From: Rhizobium mayense | GTDB taxonomy: Bacteria > Pseudomonadota > Alphaproteobacteria > Rhizobiales > Rhizobiaceae | NCBI RefSeq assembly: GCF_030272705.1 | Contig: NZ_JARFYM010000009.1 | Coordinates: 62,001 to 126,000, forward strand | DNA length: 64,000 nt | Direction: 5' to 3' | Shown here: in pieces, positions 25,691 through 34,915 of the stretch | Layout of the letters: each line of letters opens with the position of its first letter | How positions within the stretch are numbered: position 1 is the stretch's first letter | Position numbers and translations under genes: made by a program | The notes under the pieces: model-generated | What the model was told of the DNA's origin: nothing | What the model saw: only the letters and a program-made list of their open reading frames with translations | Database searches by the model: none

Positions 25691-27751
25691 ATGAACCTCC
25701 ATCTCGAGCATGCCGACGATCCCCTGACCCTGCAATTCGTCGCCGAGAGGGATGCACAATCTGAGCAGGCGCTGATGACGCCCGAATTCGAGGCGGACAG
25801 TGCTGCGATCAAAGCGCTGATCGAGCGTGAAGACCGGCTGATCCAGGCCGTACGTCGTGGCAAATGGCTGTTCGACTTCCATCGCAGCCCAAATCATCCC
25901 CTCGGCATGTGGTTCCGGCTGCCGGCCGATCTCACACCCTTGCCTGGTGCGCCTTGGGAACCGATCTTCGATCTCGACGCTTTCTGCGCGGCAGAGAACA
26001 AGCTCTGGCTCTGGCGTGGCGCGATCACCTGCCCCTGGGAGCCGACGCGGGTGCTGCTTTGCCTTTCCGATGGCGGTTCCGATCTTGGGCGTCTCCTGGA
26101 GTTCGATTGCGAAGCCAAGAGTATCGTCGAAGGTGGCTTCGACACGCCGCCGGCGCGTTGCCATGCGACCTGGCTCAGCCGGGACGAGATTGCCTATTTC
26201 GGCTCTATCGACCGTCTTTCCTCGACCCGCTCCGGCTGGCCCCGCGTCGGCCGCCGCCTGAAGCGCGGCCAAACGCCGGCAAAGGCACCCCTGCTCTACG
26301 CGACCGCCGACACAGACGTCTATGGTTCGTGCCTGGTCTTCGATCCGGTGCTCGCGGGCATTGCAAAGAAAGGTACGGCCAAACCCATCCGCCTGTTCAT
26401 CACGGGCCATCAAATCGGCAGTTCCAGCGTTTTCGTCAAAGAACAGGATTTTTCGCTGCGGCGGATCGATCTGCCGAAGGATATCGACGTCCAACTCAGC
26501 TATTCCGATTGCCTCTGGCTCGCCAAGACCGATGAGCGCATACCCGCCGGCAGCCTGGCGATACAACCCCTGCCGCGGCTGGCGACCGATGCCGGCGCGG
26601 AGGCGATGCGCGTGTTGTTCGTGCCCGGCGAACGCCAGTCGGTGTCGCAATTCCTGCTGATGCGCGAATGGTGCGTCTTTGTCGTTTCGGACAACCTGCG
26701 GCCACGCCTTTTCGTCTTCGACCTGACCAAGGCGGATGCGGCGATCCAGGAAATCACGCTGCCGGCCGATGTCCAGACCGTAACGGTCTGGCCGCTTTAT
26801 TCCGATCTGCATCTCGGCGATGACACGCTGCAGGTTTATGGCGAAGGCTTCCTGCAGCCGCCCTCCTGCTATCGCCTGGATCTTGCCGACCGCAGGAAGC
26901 CGCTTGAACTCGTCCACACGGCAAGTTCACCGGCCTATTTCGATACCGACGGTATGACCTCCGAATTGCTCGAAGCTACTTCCGACGACGGCACGAGGGT
27001 GCCGTACCGGCTGGTGCTACCGAAGACGTGGACCGATGGCGAACTCCCAGTCCTGATGTACGGCTATGGCGGCTTCGATTTCTCGGTCCGTCCACAGTAT
27101 TCCGGCGTCATCGGCCGCTGGCTTGAACAGGGCGGCGCCTATGTGCAGGCCTATATCCGTGGCGGGGGCGAACTCGGCCCGAACTGGCATCGCGCCGCCA
27201 AAGGCCATGGTCGCCACAAGGCCTTTGCCGATTTTGTTGCCGTGGCGCGCGATCTCGTCGGGCGCGGCTACACCAAGCCGTCGCGCATCGCTTGCAATGG
27301 CGGCAGCAATGGCGGGCTGCTGACCGGCGTGATGCTGACCCGCTATCCGCGTGACTTCGGCGCGGTCTGGTGCCAAGTGCCGGTGCTCGACATGATCCGT
27401 TTCCATGTCTTCCCCGCCGGCCAGGCCTGGATCGACGAATATGGCAATCCCGACGATCAGACAGATCGGGACTACCTGCTTTCCTATTCGCCGGTGCAGA
27501 ATCTAAAGCCGGCGTCGGAGATCACCTATCCGCCGATCTATATCGAAAGCTCCAGCAACGACGACCGCGTTCATCCCTCGCATGCACGGCGGTTTGCTGC
27601 GCGCATGGAGGATCTTGGCCATCATCCGCTGTTCCACGAATTCCACTCGGGCGGCCATGGCGGCGACGGCGCATCGACACAGCTCGCGGCGCGTATAGCG
27701 CTCGGCTACAGTTTCCTTCGGGAGACGATCGTGAAGCCGCACAACACCTGA
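25691..27751 (+). CDS. prolyl oligopeptidase family serine peptidase (S9)
   Basis: This 686-residue protein has an N-terminal beta-propeller (about residues 60-420) and a C-terminal alpha/beta-hydrolase domain. The nucleophile Ser539 is in CNGGSNGGLL, the acid is in SSNDDRVHPSHA (Asp624/625) and His656 is in SGGHGGDG, so the triad is complete. No signal peptide is seen, which suggests a cytoplasmic peptidase acting on short peptides. The ATG at 25691 (MNLHLEHADD) is used because upstream in-frame sequence runs back into the preceding terminator. The gene stands alone between a terminator and the next promoter region. Confidence 0.93.
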   Translation: MNLHLEHADDPLTLQFVAERDAQSEQALMTPEFEADSAAIKALIEREDRLIQAVRRGKWLFDFHRSPNHPLGMWFRLPADLTPLPGAPWEPIFDLDAFCAAENKLWLWRGAITCPWEPTRVLLCLSDGGSDLGRLLEFDCEAKSIVEGGFDTPPARCHATWLSRDEIAYFGSIDRLSSTRSGWPRVGRRLKRGQTPAKAPLLYATADTDVYGSCLVFDPVLAGIAKKGTAKPIRLFITGHQIGSSSVFVKEQDFSLRRIDLPKDIDVQLSYSDCLWLAKTDERIPAGSLAIQPLPRLATDAGAEAMRVLFVPGERQSVSQFLLMREWCVFVVSDNLRPRLFVFDLTKADAAIQEITLPADVQTVTVWPLYSDLHLGDDTLQVYGEGFLQPPSCYRLDLADRRKPLELVHTASSPAYFDTDGMTSELLEATSDDGTRVPYRLVLPKTWTDGELPVLMYGYGGFDFSVRPQYSGVIGRWLEQGGAYVQAYIRGGGELGPNWHRAAKGHGRHKAFADFVAVARDLVGRGYTKPSRIACNGGSNGGLLTGVMLTRYPRDFGAVWCQVPVLDMIRFHVFPAGQAWIDEYGNPDDQTDRDYLLSYSPVQNLKPASEITYPPIYIESSSNDDRVHPSHARRFAARMEDLGHHPLFHEFHSGGHGGDGASTQLAARIALGYSFLRETIVKPHNT

Positions 27752-27884
27752 GCGTATAGGCGGCGGGCAGGTATCATTGCGCTTCCAACCAGGCGCCGGA
27801 CGAGATATTGAACACCGGCCTTGCCCACCTGCTGCATTCTGATTAAAGATCATACAAATAATCATACTAATCGAGAAACGCCCC

Positions 27885-28808
27885 ATGTCCCCCATCAACC
27901 TCGCCATCGTCGGCGTCGGCAAGATTGTCCGCGACCAGCATCTTCCGTCCATCGCGAACAATCCGGATTTCAAACTGATCGCAACGGCAAGCCGCCATGG
28001 CACTGTCGACGGCATTCCGGCCTTCACGTCCATCGAGGCCATGCTGGACGCGGTTCCCGAGATCGATGCCGTCTCGCTCTGCATGCCGCCGCAATACCGC
28101 CACGAGGCCGCCTACAAGGCGCTTCAGGCTGGCAAGCATGTCTTCCTGGAAAAGCCGCCGGGCGCGACGTTGAGCGAAGTGGCAGATCTCGAGACGCTCG
28201 CCAAAACGAAGGGCGTTTCCCTGTTTGCGAGCTGGCATTCGCGTTACGCGCCCGCCGTCGAGGCCGCCAAGGCCTTCCTAGCCGGGACGGCGATCAAGAG
28301 CGTCCATGTCATCTGGAAGGAAGACGTGCGCCATTGGCATCCGAATCAGGAATGGATCTGGCAGGCCGGAGGTCTCGGCGTCTTCGATCCCGGCATCAAC
28401 GCGCTGTCGATCGTCACGCACATCTTCCCGCCGCTCTTCCTGACGGGAGCTGTGTTGGAATTCCCCGAAAACCGCGATTCGCCGATCGCTGCCGATCTGC
28501 ATTTCAAAAGCGCAGAGGGTCTGCCCGTACACGCCGAATTCGACTGGCGCCAGACCGGCAAGCAAAGCTGGGATATCATCGCCGAAACCGAGGCCGGCCA
28601 GATGGTGCTCTCCGAAGGCGGCTCGAAGCTTTCGGTGAACGGCGAACTGAAGTTCACCGCCCCCGAGGCGGAATATCCTTCGCTCTACCGCCGCTTCGCC
28701 GAGATCGTCAAAGCCGGCACGTCTGATGTCGACCTCGCACCGCTTCGCCATGTCGCCGACGCTTTCATGCTCGGCAAGCGCAAGTTCGTCGAGGTTTTCT
28801 ACGACTAA
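27885..28808 (+). CDS. Gfo/Idh/MocA oxidoreductase, L-arabinose/D-galactose 1-dehydrogenase type
   Basis: This 307-residue NAD(P)-dependent sugar dehydrogenase would oxidise C1 of L-arabinose or D-galactose to the lactone, the first step of non-phosphorylative catabolism. The Rossmann motif is IVGVGKIVRDQHLP. The catalytic lysine is Lys90 in LEKPPGATL, and the substrate-binding segment WIWQAGGLGVFDPGINALS contains the conserved Asp and Asn. These motifs resemble Azospirillum AraA closely. No lactonase, dehydratase or sugar transporter is next to it, so the rest of the pathway must be elsewhere. The ATG lies after an AT-rich promoter-like region. Confidence 0.88.
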   Translation: MSPINLAIVGVGKIVRDQHLPSIANNPDFKLIATASRHGTVDGIPAFTSIEAMLDAVPEIDAVSLCMPPQYRHEAAYKALQAGKHVFLEKPPGATLSEVADLETLAKTKGVSLFASWHSRYAPAVEAAKAFLAGTAIKSVHVIWKEDVRHWHPNQEWIWQAGGLGVFDPGINALSIVTHIFPPLFLTGAVLEFPENRDSPIAADLHFKSAEGLPVHAEFDWRQTGKQSWDIIAETEAGQMVLSEGGSKLSVNGELKFTAPEAEYPSLYRRFAEIVKAGTSDVDLAPLRHVADAFMLGKRKFVEVFYD

Positions 28809-28880
28809 ACTCCATTGACCGATGAGATGCGCCGCGCGGAATGTTAACGTGGCGCATCTTCATTGTTCAGGAGGGTGGCG

Positions 28881-29426
28881 ATGGCATCGGAAGGCGGGGA
28901 AACCTTCGGGTTGGGTGTGAAGCACAAGTTTGTCACGCTGGCCGAGCCGAACGCCCGATGGCAGGAGGCCTATGCGCAGGAGGAAGCCGCCATTCGCAGG
29001 GTGCTCGGCGATCTCGCCCTCGATATACAGCATTTCGGCAGTACGTCGATACCGGCCATCAAGGCGAAGCCGATCATCGATATCGCCATCGGCGTCGGGC
29101 GTTTCGACGACGGTTTCGACTGCATCAAGCCGATGGAAGAGCTCGGCTACGATTACGCCGGCAACAACATCGTTCCCAACGATCATATTTTCGGACGCGG
29201 CACCAAAGGCGAGACGCGCACGCACCTCGTGCACATCGTCGAACATGGCGGCGCCCATTGGAGCCGGTTTATCCTGTTCCGCGACAGGCTCCGCGCCCGA
29301 CCCGATCTTGCCCAAGCATACGAGGCTCTCAAAATCGACTTGGCCGAAGAACACGCCGACAATCGCGCCGCCTATACGGAAGCGAAGAGAGCGTTTATCG
29401 ATGAGATCGTTGCGAAGGGCGATTAA
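28881..29426 (+). CDS. GrpB family protein (UPF0157)
   Basis: The 181-residue protein of the GrpB/UPF0157 family has the nucleotidyltransferase-like core: IQHFGSTSIPAIKAKPIIDIAI with the GS and paired-Asp features, and THLVHIVEHGG with conserved histidines. Relatives are sometimes fused to dephospho-CoA kinase, and no activity is established. The ATG at 28881 has an excellent GGAGG site; an upstream in-frame start is less likely. It probably forms its own unit or follows the dehydrogenase gene 72 bases upstream. Confidence 0.88.
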   Translation: MASEGGETFGLGVKHKFVTLAEPNARWQEAYAQEEAAIRRVLGDLALDIQHFGSTSIPAIKAKPIIDIAIGVGRFDDGFDCIKPMEELGYDYAGNNIVPNDHIFGRGTKGETRTHLVHIVEHGGAHWSRFILFRDRLRARPDLAQAYEALKIDLAEEHADNRAAYTEAKRAFIDEIVAKGD

Positions 29427-29432
29427 GCCTTA

Positions 29433-29574
29433 CCGTCGCCCCAGTGGGGAGAAGGCCGCGCAGATTGAGGGGCATTGCCGGGAGAAGCGATGTTATTTGA
29501 AGATGGCGGCGTTTTAATATGCCGCGCCCCCTCATCCGCCCTAACGGGCGCCTTGTCCCCGAGGGGAGAAGGAA
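29433..29574. repeat. RIME-like inverted intergenic repeat pair
   Basis: A left segment with GGGGAGAAGG (29446-29455) and GAGGGGC (29467-29473) is matched in inverted orientation by a right segment (29524-29574). The right one carries GCCCCCTC, the small hairpin CGCCC-TAAC-GGGCG and the near-palindrome CCTTGTCCCC/GGGGAGAAGG. This CCTCATCCGCC...GGGGAGAAGG style is typical of dispersed rhizobial intergenic mosaic elements. Confidence 0.65.
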
Positions 29575-29580
29575 GATTGC

Positions 29581-30030
29581 TCAGGCCTTTTTCTCCCAGC
29601 GCCCGTCCTGAGTCTGCTGCCAATAGGTGAGATTATGTCCCTCGCCCTTCAGCTTCTTCCACTGCGCTCGGGTGCCTTCCAATTGCTCTTGATCATAACC
29701 GTCGAACATGAAGACGACGCGCTGATAGGTCTCGATCCCTGACGCTTCGGCGCCATCCACGAAGAAACGGACAATAGCTCTGTTCGGGTTGTCGGGCGAG
29801 ACGGTCAGTAACACCGGCTGCTTGTCCGGCATCTCGCTTTCGTCCGTGCCATGCGGCAGAAAGCTGTCCTCACGATGGGTCCAGAGATGCGCATCAAGCG
29901 AGTCACGCCGCGCTGGCTCGCGCGTCTGGATGGCAACCTGCCAGCCGCGCTCGACACTTTTGTCGATCAAGGGCGGCAGGGCATCCTCCAGTTTCGATTC
30001 GGTCAGGTGATAGAAGAGAACGTCGGTCAT
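29581..30030 (-). CDS. holC: DNA polymerase III subunit chi
   Basis: HolC is a clamp-loader accessory subunit that links the replicase to single-strand binding protein. The 149-residue protein opens MTDVLFYHLTESKLEDALP and has the conserved WTHREDSFLPHG segment and LLTVSPDNPNRA, with FDGYDQEQLEGTRAQWKK near the end. It follows pepA by 32 bases on the same strand, the same pepA-holC order as in Escherichia coli, which strengthens the call. Confidence 0.94.
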   Translation of the reverse strand: MTDVLFYHLTESKLEDALPPLIDKSVERGWQVAIQTREPARRDSLDAHLWTHREDSFLPHGTDESEMPDKQPVLLTVSPDNPNRAIVRFFVDGAEASGIETYQRVVFMFDGYDQEQLEGTRAQWKKLKGEGHNLTYWQQTQDGRWEKKA

Positions 30031-30062
30031 GCCGTCCCTTCTATCTCAAACACCTTCGAAGG

Positions 30063-31556
30063 TCACGATTCGTAGTTCGCGCGGACCAGTTCATCGAGCA
30101 GGCGCACGCCGAAACCCGAGCCCCAGGACTGGTTGATCTCGTCCTGGATCGAGCCCATCGCAGTACCCGCGATGTCGAGATGCGCCCATGGCGTTTCCTG
30201 CACAAAACGCTTGAGGAACTGTGCCGCGGTGATCGAGCCGGCATGGCGTCCGCCGGTATTCTTCATGTCGGCGAACTTGCTGTCGATCATCTTGTCGTAG
30301 TCCTTGCCGAGCGGCATGCGCCACAGGCGCTCGTTGGTGGCAAGGCCGGCGGCAGTCAGCTCGTTTGCCAGCTTATCGTCATTGCAGAACAGGCCGGCAT
30401 GTAGATTGCCGAGCGCAACCAGAATGGCGCCGGTCAGCGTCGCGAGGTTGATCATGAACTGCGGCTTGAAGCGATCGTTGGTGTACCAGAGCGCATCGCA
30501 GAGGACGAGCCGGCCTTCGGCATCCGTATTGATCACTTCGATCGTCTGGCCCGACATCGACGTAACGATGTCGCCCGGACGTTGGGCATTGCCGTCGGGC
30601 ATGTTTTCGACCAGGCCGATGACGCCGATGGCGTTGACCTTGGCTCCGCGGGCGGTGAGCGTGTGAATGAGGCCCGTAACAGCGGCGGCTCCGCCCATGT
30701 CACCCTTCATGTCCTCCATGCCGGCGGCCGGCTTGATGGAAATGCCGCCGGTGTCGAACACTACGCCCTTGCCGATGAAGGCGACGGGCTTGTCCTTCGG
30801 CTTGCCGCCCTTCCATTGCATGATCACCAGGCGCGGAGGACGCACGGAACCCTGCGCCACGCCAAGCAGCGCGCCCATGCCGAGCCGGCGCATCTCACGC
30901 TCCGTCAGGATTTCCACTTCCACGCCGAGCTTTTCCAGCGCCTTGGCTTTCGCGGAAAACTCCACGGGGCCCAGAACGTTCGGCGGCTCATTGACAAGAT
31001 CGCGCGCCAGAATAACGCCGTCGGCGATCGCTTCCGATGCAGAGAAGAGCTTCTTTGCGGCAACGACATTCGCGGTGACGATCGTGACCTTGACGGTCTT
31101 CTGCGCGCCGTTGTCCTCGTCGTCTTTCTTTTTTGTCTTGTAGGTATCGAAGCTATAGGCGCGCAGCAGCATGCCGAGAGCGAAATCGGCAGCCGCCTTG
31201 GCACCGACCTCGACACCAGGCACGTCGACAAAGATCGCGACCTTGTCGACATTGCGGATTTTCGCGGCCGCGCCGCCACCGAGCTTCAGCCAATCATGCG
31301 CATTCAGATCCTTCGCCTTGCCGGTGCCGATGACGAAGATCCGGTCGACCGGCGAGCCCTCGGGTGCAACGATATCAAGGCTGCTCAAACCCTTGGCGGT
31401 GAAGCGGGCGATGCGCGCCGCCTTGGCGAAAACATTCGCCGGATCGGCGCTTTCAGCCCCTGCCGGCAGTTCGCTGTCCGTGTCTTTCAGCAGAATGGCC
31501 AAGCCACCATTCAACCGAACCGATTTGGCAAAGGAAATCTCGAATTTCACAGACAT
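30063..31556 (-). CDS. pepA: leucyl aminopeptidase
   Basis: PepA is a hexameric two-metal aminopeptidase of family M17 that trims N-terminal residues from peptides in the cytosol; in enterobacteria it also binds DNA in site-specific recombination. The 497-residue protein has the catalytic and metal-binding segments [24 protein letters not shown] and [14 protein letters not shown]. The ATG at 31556 ([12 protein letters not shown]) with GGAG upstream is used; an open extension to 31679 lacks coding character. It is divergent from the PAP2 gene and lptF, echoing the divergent pepA/lptF pair of Escherichia coli. Confidence 0.96.
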   Translation of the reverse strand: MSVKFEISFAKSVRLNGGLAILLKDTDSELPAGAESADPANVFAKAARIARFTAKGLSSLDIVAPEGSPVDRIFVIGTGKAKDLNAHDWLKLGGGAAAKIRNVDKVAIFVDVPGVEVGAKAAADFALGMLLRAYSFDTYKTKKKDDEDNGAQKTVKVTIVTANVVAAKKLFSASEAIADGVILARDLVNEPPNVLGPVEFSAKAKALEKLGVEVEILTEREMRRLGMGALLGVAQGSVRPPRLVIMQWKGGKPKDKPVAFIGKGVVFDTGGISIKPAAGMEDMKGDMGGAAAVTGLIHTLTARGAKVNAIGVIGLVENMPDGNAQRPGDIVTSMSGQTIEVINTDAEGRLVLCDALWYTNDRFKPQFMINLATLTGAILVALGNLHAGLFCNDDKLANELTAAGLATNERLWRMPLGKDYDKMIDSKFADMKNTGGRHAGSITAAQFLKRFVQETPWAHLDIAGTAMGSIQDEINQSWGSGFGVRLLDELVRANYES

Positions 31557-31721
31557 TTCTGCTCCGATAATAAGCGTCGTGCAAAATAGAATTATACGCT
31601 TTCGATCATTCAAGGTTTCCTCATCAAATACAAGCTTTTGGCGAGGCATTCCGCGAAGAAACACCCCGGCTACATTCAAATCCCTGTCATCTAGGGCCTT
31701 TAGGCTGCCAAGCCGGTTACC

Positions 31722-32549
31722 GTGTGCCGCTCCCCGGCCGGTGCGATCACTTATCGGAATGCCACATTGATCATAGATTTCAGCAGCTTCGATCGCCGAG
31801 ATCGTTTCCCCGAAATCCTGCGACCGCGCTCGGCGGGGGATGCCTTCGTCGTTCTTTTCTGCCTTTGGTGGCTACTGCTCGGGCTGTTTTCGATTTTTCC
31901 ACAGATCGATCTCGCCGTCGCCAATATGTTCTTCCTGCCCGAGCCATGCGCCACTCCCGCGAGGACTGGCCAGATCTGCGGCATTTTCCCTTACAGTGAC
32001 GACCCTCACATGCGCCTGCTCAGGGAGATTTTCTTTCAGGTTCCTTATATTGTTGCGATCGCACTCTGTTGGATGCTGATCCAGTGCTGGCAGCAGCACG
32101 GCGCAACTTTCAAAAGGTTGAGGGCTCGCAATCTGGAGATCGCGCTCGGTTCGCTGCTCCTCGGCCCTGTACTGATCGTCAATCTCTGGCTCAAGGCCTT
32201 CTCAGGCCGTCCGCGGCCTCGACAGATCGATCTGTTCGGCGGCGCGCTCGATTTCGTTCATGCCGGTTCCTTCGCCGGAAAATGCGTGAGCAATTGTTCC
32301 TTCGTGTCCGGCGAAGCTGCCGCTGCCGGCTGGCTGTTTTGCCTGGTCTTCATCATCCCGCAGCCGGCGCGAACGGCTCTTGCTGTGCCGATCACAGCCG
32401 TTTCGATTCTCATTGCAGCCCTCAGAGTGGCCTTCGGCGGCCACTTCCTATCGGATGCCGTCCTGGGCTGGCTTTCCTCGCTGGTTGTATTTTCCGCTCT
32501 TCTGGCTCTATCCCAAACGACACACAGCAGAAGAATTTCAGAAAATTAA
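31722..32549 (+). CDS. PAP2 family phosphatase, possible lipid phosphatase
   Basis: The 275-residue inner-membrane protein has about six helices and the PAP2 acid phosphatase motifs: KAFSGRPRP (KX6RP), [13 protein letters not shown] in place of the usual PSGH, and [11 protein letters not shown] with the catalytic His. The change from SGH to SGE in motif 2 is notable. Rhizobial lipid A is dephosphorylated by LpxE/LpxF proteins of this superfamily, and its place directly before lptFG would suit such a role, but that remains inference. The start is uncertain: GTG at 31722 or TTG at 31767; no good ribosome-binding site is seen for either. Confidence 0.78.
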   Translation: MCRSPAGAITYRNATLIIDFSSFDRRDRFPEILRPRSAGDAFVVLFCLWWLLLGLFSIFPQIDLAVANMFFLPEPCATPARTGQICGIFPYSDDPHMRLLREIFFQVPYIVAIALCWMLIQCWQQHGATFKRLRARNLEIALGSLLLGPVLIVNLWLKAFSGRPRPRQIDLFGGALDFVHAGSFAGKCVSNCSFVSGEAAAAGWLFCLVFIIPQPARTALAVPITAVSILIAALRVAFGGHFLSDAVLGWLSSLVVFSALLALSQTTHSRRISEN

Positions 32550-32654
32550 CGAATTTTTTGCGAGTGGGTTGTCGCCAAAAAAACGCAAACAGCGTAGAGG
32601 AGGGTGAATCTCTCTGCCGGCTCGCACGGCGGGGTGTTGCGTTTAAGGGCCGGC

Positions 32655-33833
32655 ATGAAGTTATTCGAAACATATATCGTACGGCGTGTCGGCATGATGT
32701 TCCTGGTAGCCCTGCTGCCGGTGCTCGCTATCATCTGGACGACCCAGGTGCTGCAGCGCATCAATCTCGTTACCGACAGCGGCCAATCGATTGGCTCGTT
32801 TGCTAAGCTTGCGACTCTCATCCTGCCGACGATCATTCCCGTGGTCCTGCCCTTTGCGTTGGTCATCGGCATTACGCAGACGCTGACTGCGATGAACAGC
32901 GATTCGGAACTGACCGTCATGGAGGCGGCGGGCGCGCGGCGCAGCATCATCATCCGCCCGATCATGATTCTCGCGATGGCCATCAGCGTTTTCTCTTTCG
33001 TCGTCGGCAATGTGGCCGAGCCGAAAGCCCGCGTTGCGGCCCGCGAAATGGTCGCGGAAGCCTATGCCGACCTGCTCTCGACCGTTATCGAAGAGAAGAA
33101 TTTCAGGCGAATCGAGGATGGGCTTTATGTGCAGATCACCCAGCGCTTGTCGGGACGAATCCTGAAAGGCCTCTTCGTGGTGGATTCGCGCGATCCCGGT
33201 TTCGATCTCATCTACTATGCCAAGGAAGGCGCCGTCGATCCGAGCGGCACATCGTTGCTGATGAAGGATGGCGAAGTCCACCGCAAGACGCCGGACGGCA
33301 ACGTCTCCGTTATCAATTTCGACTCCTATTCCTTCGATCTTTCCGACATGACGCAGAGCCGCGGTCAGGCAACGCGGCGCGCCAGCGACCGCAGCCTTGG
33401 CTTTCTGCTCAATCCGGACCCGAACGACGCGGATTACAAAGCGAAATCAGGCGACTACCGTGCCGAGTTGCACCGACGTCTCAATGACTGGGCGCTGCCG
33501 GCCATCTTTGCTCTGATATCTTTGGTCATTGCCGGCGACGCGCGATCTCATCGTGAAGCGCGGCTGCATCCGATGGTTTCGGCACTCACTATAGCCTTTG
33601 CGTTGCGTTGGGCGAATTTTTACGCGGTAAACCAGATCGATAATGCACCCATTTTCATCGGCGTCCTCTATGCGATCAACATCGGCGCGGCTCTGATTGC
33701 CATTGCTCTGCTATTCAGGAACAGGAAGATGTCGATACCGGCGTCGATCCGCAACCGCTTCAGCAATTGGCGCCAGAAAATTCAGGATCGCATGCCTGTG
33801 GCGCCCGACAGCTCGAATGGGGGCGACGCATGA
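32655..33833 (+). CDS. lptF: LPS export ABC transporter permease LptF
   Basis: LptF is one of the two permeases of the LptB2FG transporter that extracts lipopolysaccharide from the inner membrane. The 392-residue protein has the YjgP/YjgQ layout: three N-terminal helices with the coupling region DSELTVMEAAGARRS, a periplasmic beta-jellyroll domain (about residues 130-260), and three C-terminal helices. The ATG at 32655 (MKLFETYIVRR) has AAGGG upstream. It overlaps lptG by 4 bases. Confidence 0.97.
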   Translation: MKLFETYIVRRVGMMFLVALLPVLAIIWTTQVLQRINLVTDSGQSIGSFAKLATLILPTIIPVVLPFALVIGITQTLTAMNSDSELTVMEAAGARRSIIIRPIMILAMAISVFSFVVGNVAEPKARVAAREMVAEAYADLLSTVIEEKNFRRIEDGLYVQITQRLSGRILKGLFVVDSRDPGFDLIYYAKEGAVDPSGTSLLMKDGEVHRKTPDGNVSVINFDSYSFDLSDMTQSRGQATRRASDRSLGFLLNPDPNDADYKAKSGDYRAELHRRLNDWALPAIFALISLVIAGDARSHREARLHPMVSALTIAFALRWANFYAVNQIDNAPIFIGVLYAINIGAALIAIALLFRNRKMSIPASIRNRFSNWRQKIQDRMPVAPDSSNGGDA

Positions 33834-34915
33834 TCTTCAGTACGCTCGGCCGCTACTTCTTCATGCGTTACGTCATCACCACCTTTTGGTTTTTCCTGGG
33901 CGTGATTTCGATCGTCTATCTTGTCGATTTCAGCGAGACGGCCGGCCGGCTTGCCGGCCTTCCCGGATACACGGTCAGCGTCGGCTTGCTGATGACGGCC
34001 GTCAGATTACCGTTCATCCTGCAGCAGACAGTGCCGTTTATTGCCCTCTTCGTCGGCATGACGGTGTTGATCGCACTCAACCGGCGTCGCGAACTCGTGA
34101 TTGCTCGTGCGGCCGGTATCTCTGTCTGGCAATTCATGACGCCATTCGTGATGGGCGCCTTCTTCGTCGGCCTTCTGACCATGTTCGCCCTCAATCCTGT
34201 TGCGGCATGGGGACAACGGCAGGCGGAAACGATGGAAGCCGATCTGCGCGGCGATCCGTCCTATCACAACAAACTCTCGATTCCGTGGCTGCGCCAGTCG
34301 GACGGCAAAGACGACGTCATCATTGGCGCCAAGGCCATCCTCGACAACGGAACGACGCTGATGAACGTCGTCTTTATCCACTTTGATTCACAGGGGAATA
34401 TCGTTCTCAGGCAGGACGCGCAGTCGGCTAAATTGGAAGATGGTTACTGGCTTCTTAATGGTGTCGTCGAGCGCCGCCCCGGCGAAATTCCCGATCACAA
34501 GGGTACGACAAAGGTCCGTACGAATCTGAAACAGGATTTCGTCTCCGAGCGGTTGGCGCAGCCGGAAACCATTGCTTTTTATGATCTTTCTAATCGAATT
34601 GCGATTGCAAGGTCTTTTGGTATCTCAACCAAGGCCCTTGAGACGCAATTTCACTCGTTGCTGTCACAGCCATTCCTCCTGGTGGCAATGACGCTGATTG
34701 CGGCAACCGTCTCTTTAAAATTCAGTAGATTCAACCAATCGCGCTCCGTGATTCTGGGTGGAATCCTCTCAGGCTTCGTGCTTTATGTTGTCACCGTGCT
34801 TGTAAAGGCATTCGGGAGCAGCGGAGTGGTTCCTCCTTTCGTGGCGACATGGATACCCGTGATCGTCGCTTTGGCATTCGGAGCAACGATCCTGCTTCAT
34901 CAGGAGGACGGCTAA
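33830..34915 (+). CDS. lptG: LPS export ABC transporter permease LptG
   Basis: LptG is the partner permease of LptF. The 361-residue protein shows the same six-helix plus periplasmic-domain design, with NRRRELVIARAAGISVWQF as the coupling-helix region. Its start overlaps the lptF stop as ATGA. It is followed immediately, without a gap, by lptD, so inner- and outer-membrane parts of the Lpt bridge are made from one message. Confidence 0.97.
   Translation: MIFSTLGRYFFMRYVITTFWFFLGVISIVYLVDFSETAGRLAGLPGYTVSVGLLMTAVRLPFILQQTVPFIALFVGMTVLIALNRRRELVIARAAGISVWQFMTPFVMGAFFVGLLTMFALNPVAAWGQRQAETMEADLRGDPSYHNKLSIPWLRQSDGKDDVIIGAKAILDNGTTLMNVVFIHFDSQGNIVLRQDAQSAKLEDGYWLLNGVVERRPGEIPDHKGTTKVRTNLKQDFVSERLAQPETIAFYDLSNRIAIARSFGISTKALETQFHSLLSQPFLLVAMTLIAATVSLKFSRFNQSRSVILGGILSGFVLYVVTVLVKAFGSSGVVPPFVATWIPVIVALAFGATILLHQEDG

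Noticed and set aside
30582..31589. A 335-codon open frame antisense to pepA
   Set aside because: It covers the conserved pepA coding region and has no motif of its own.
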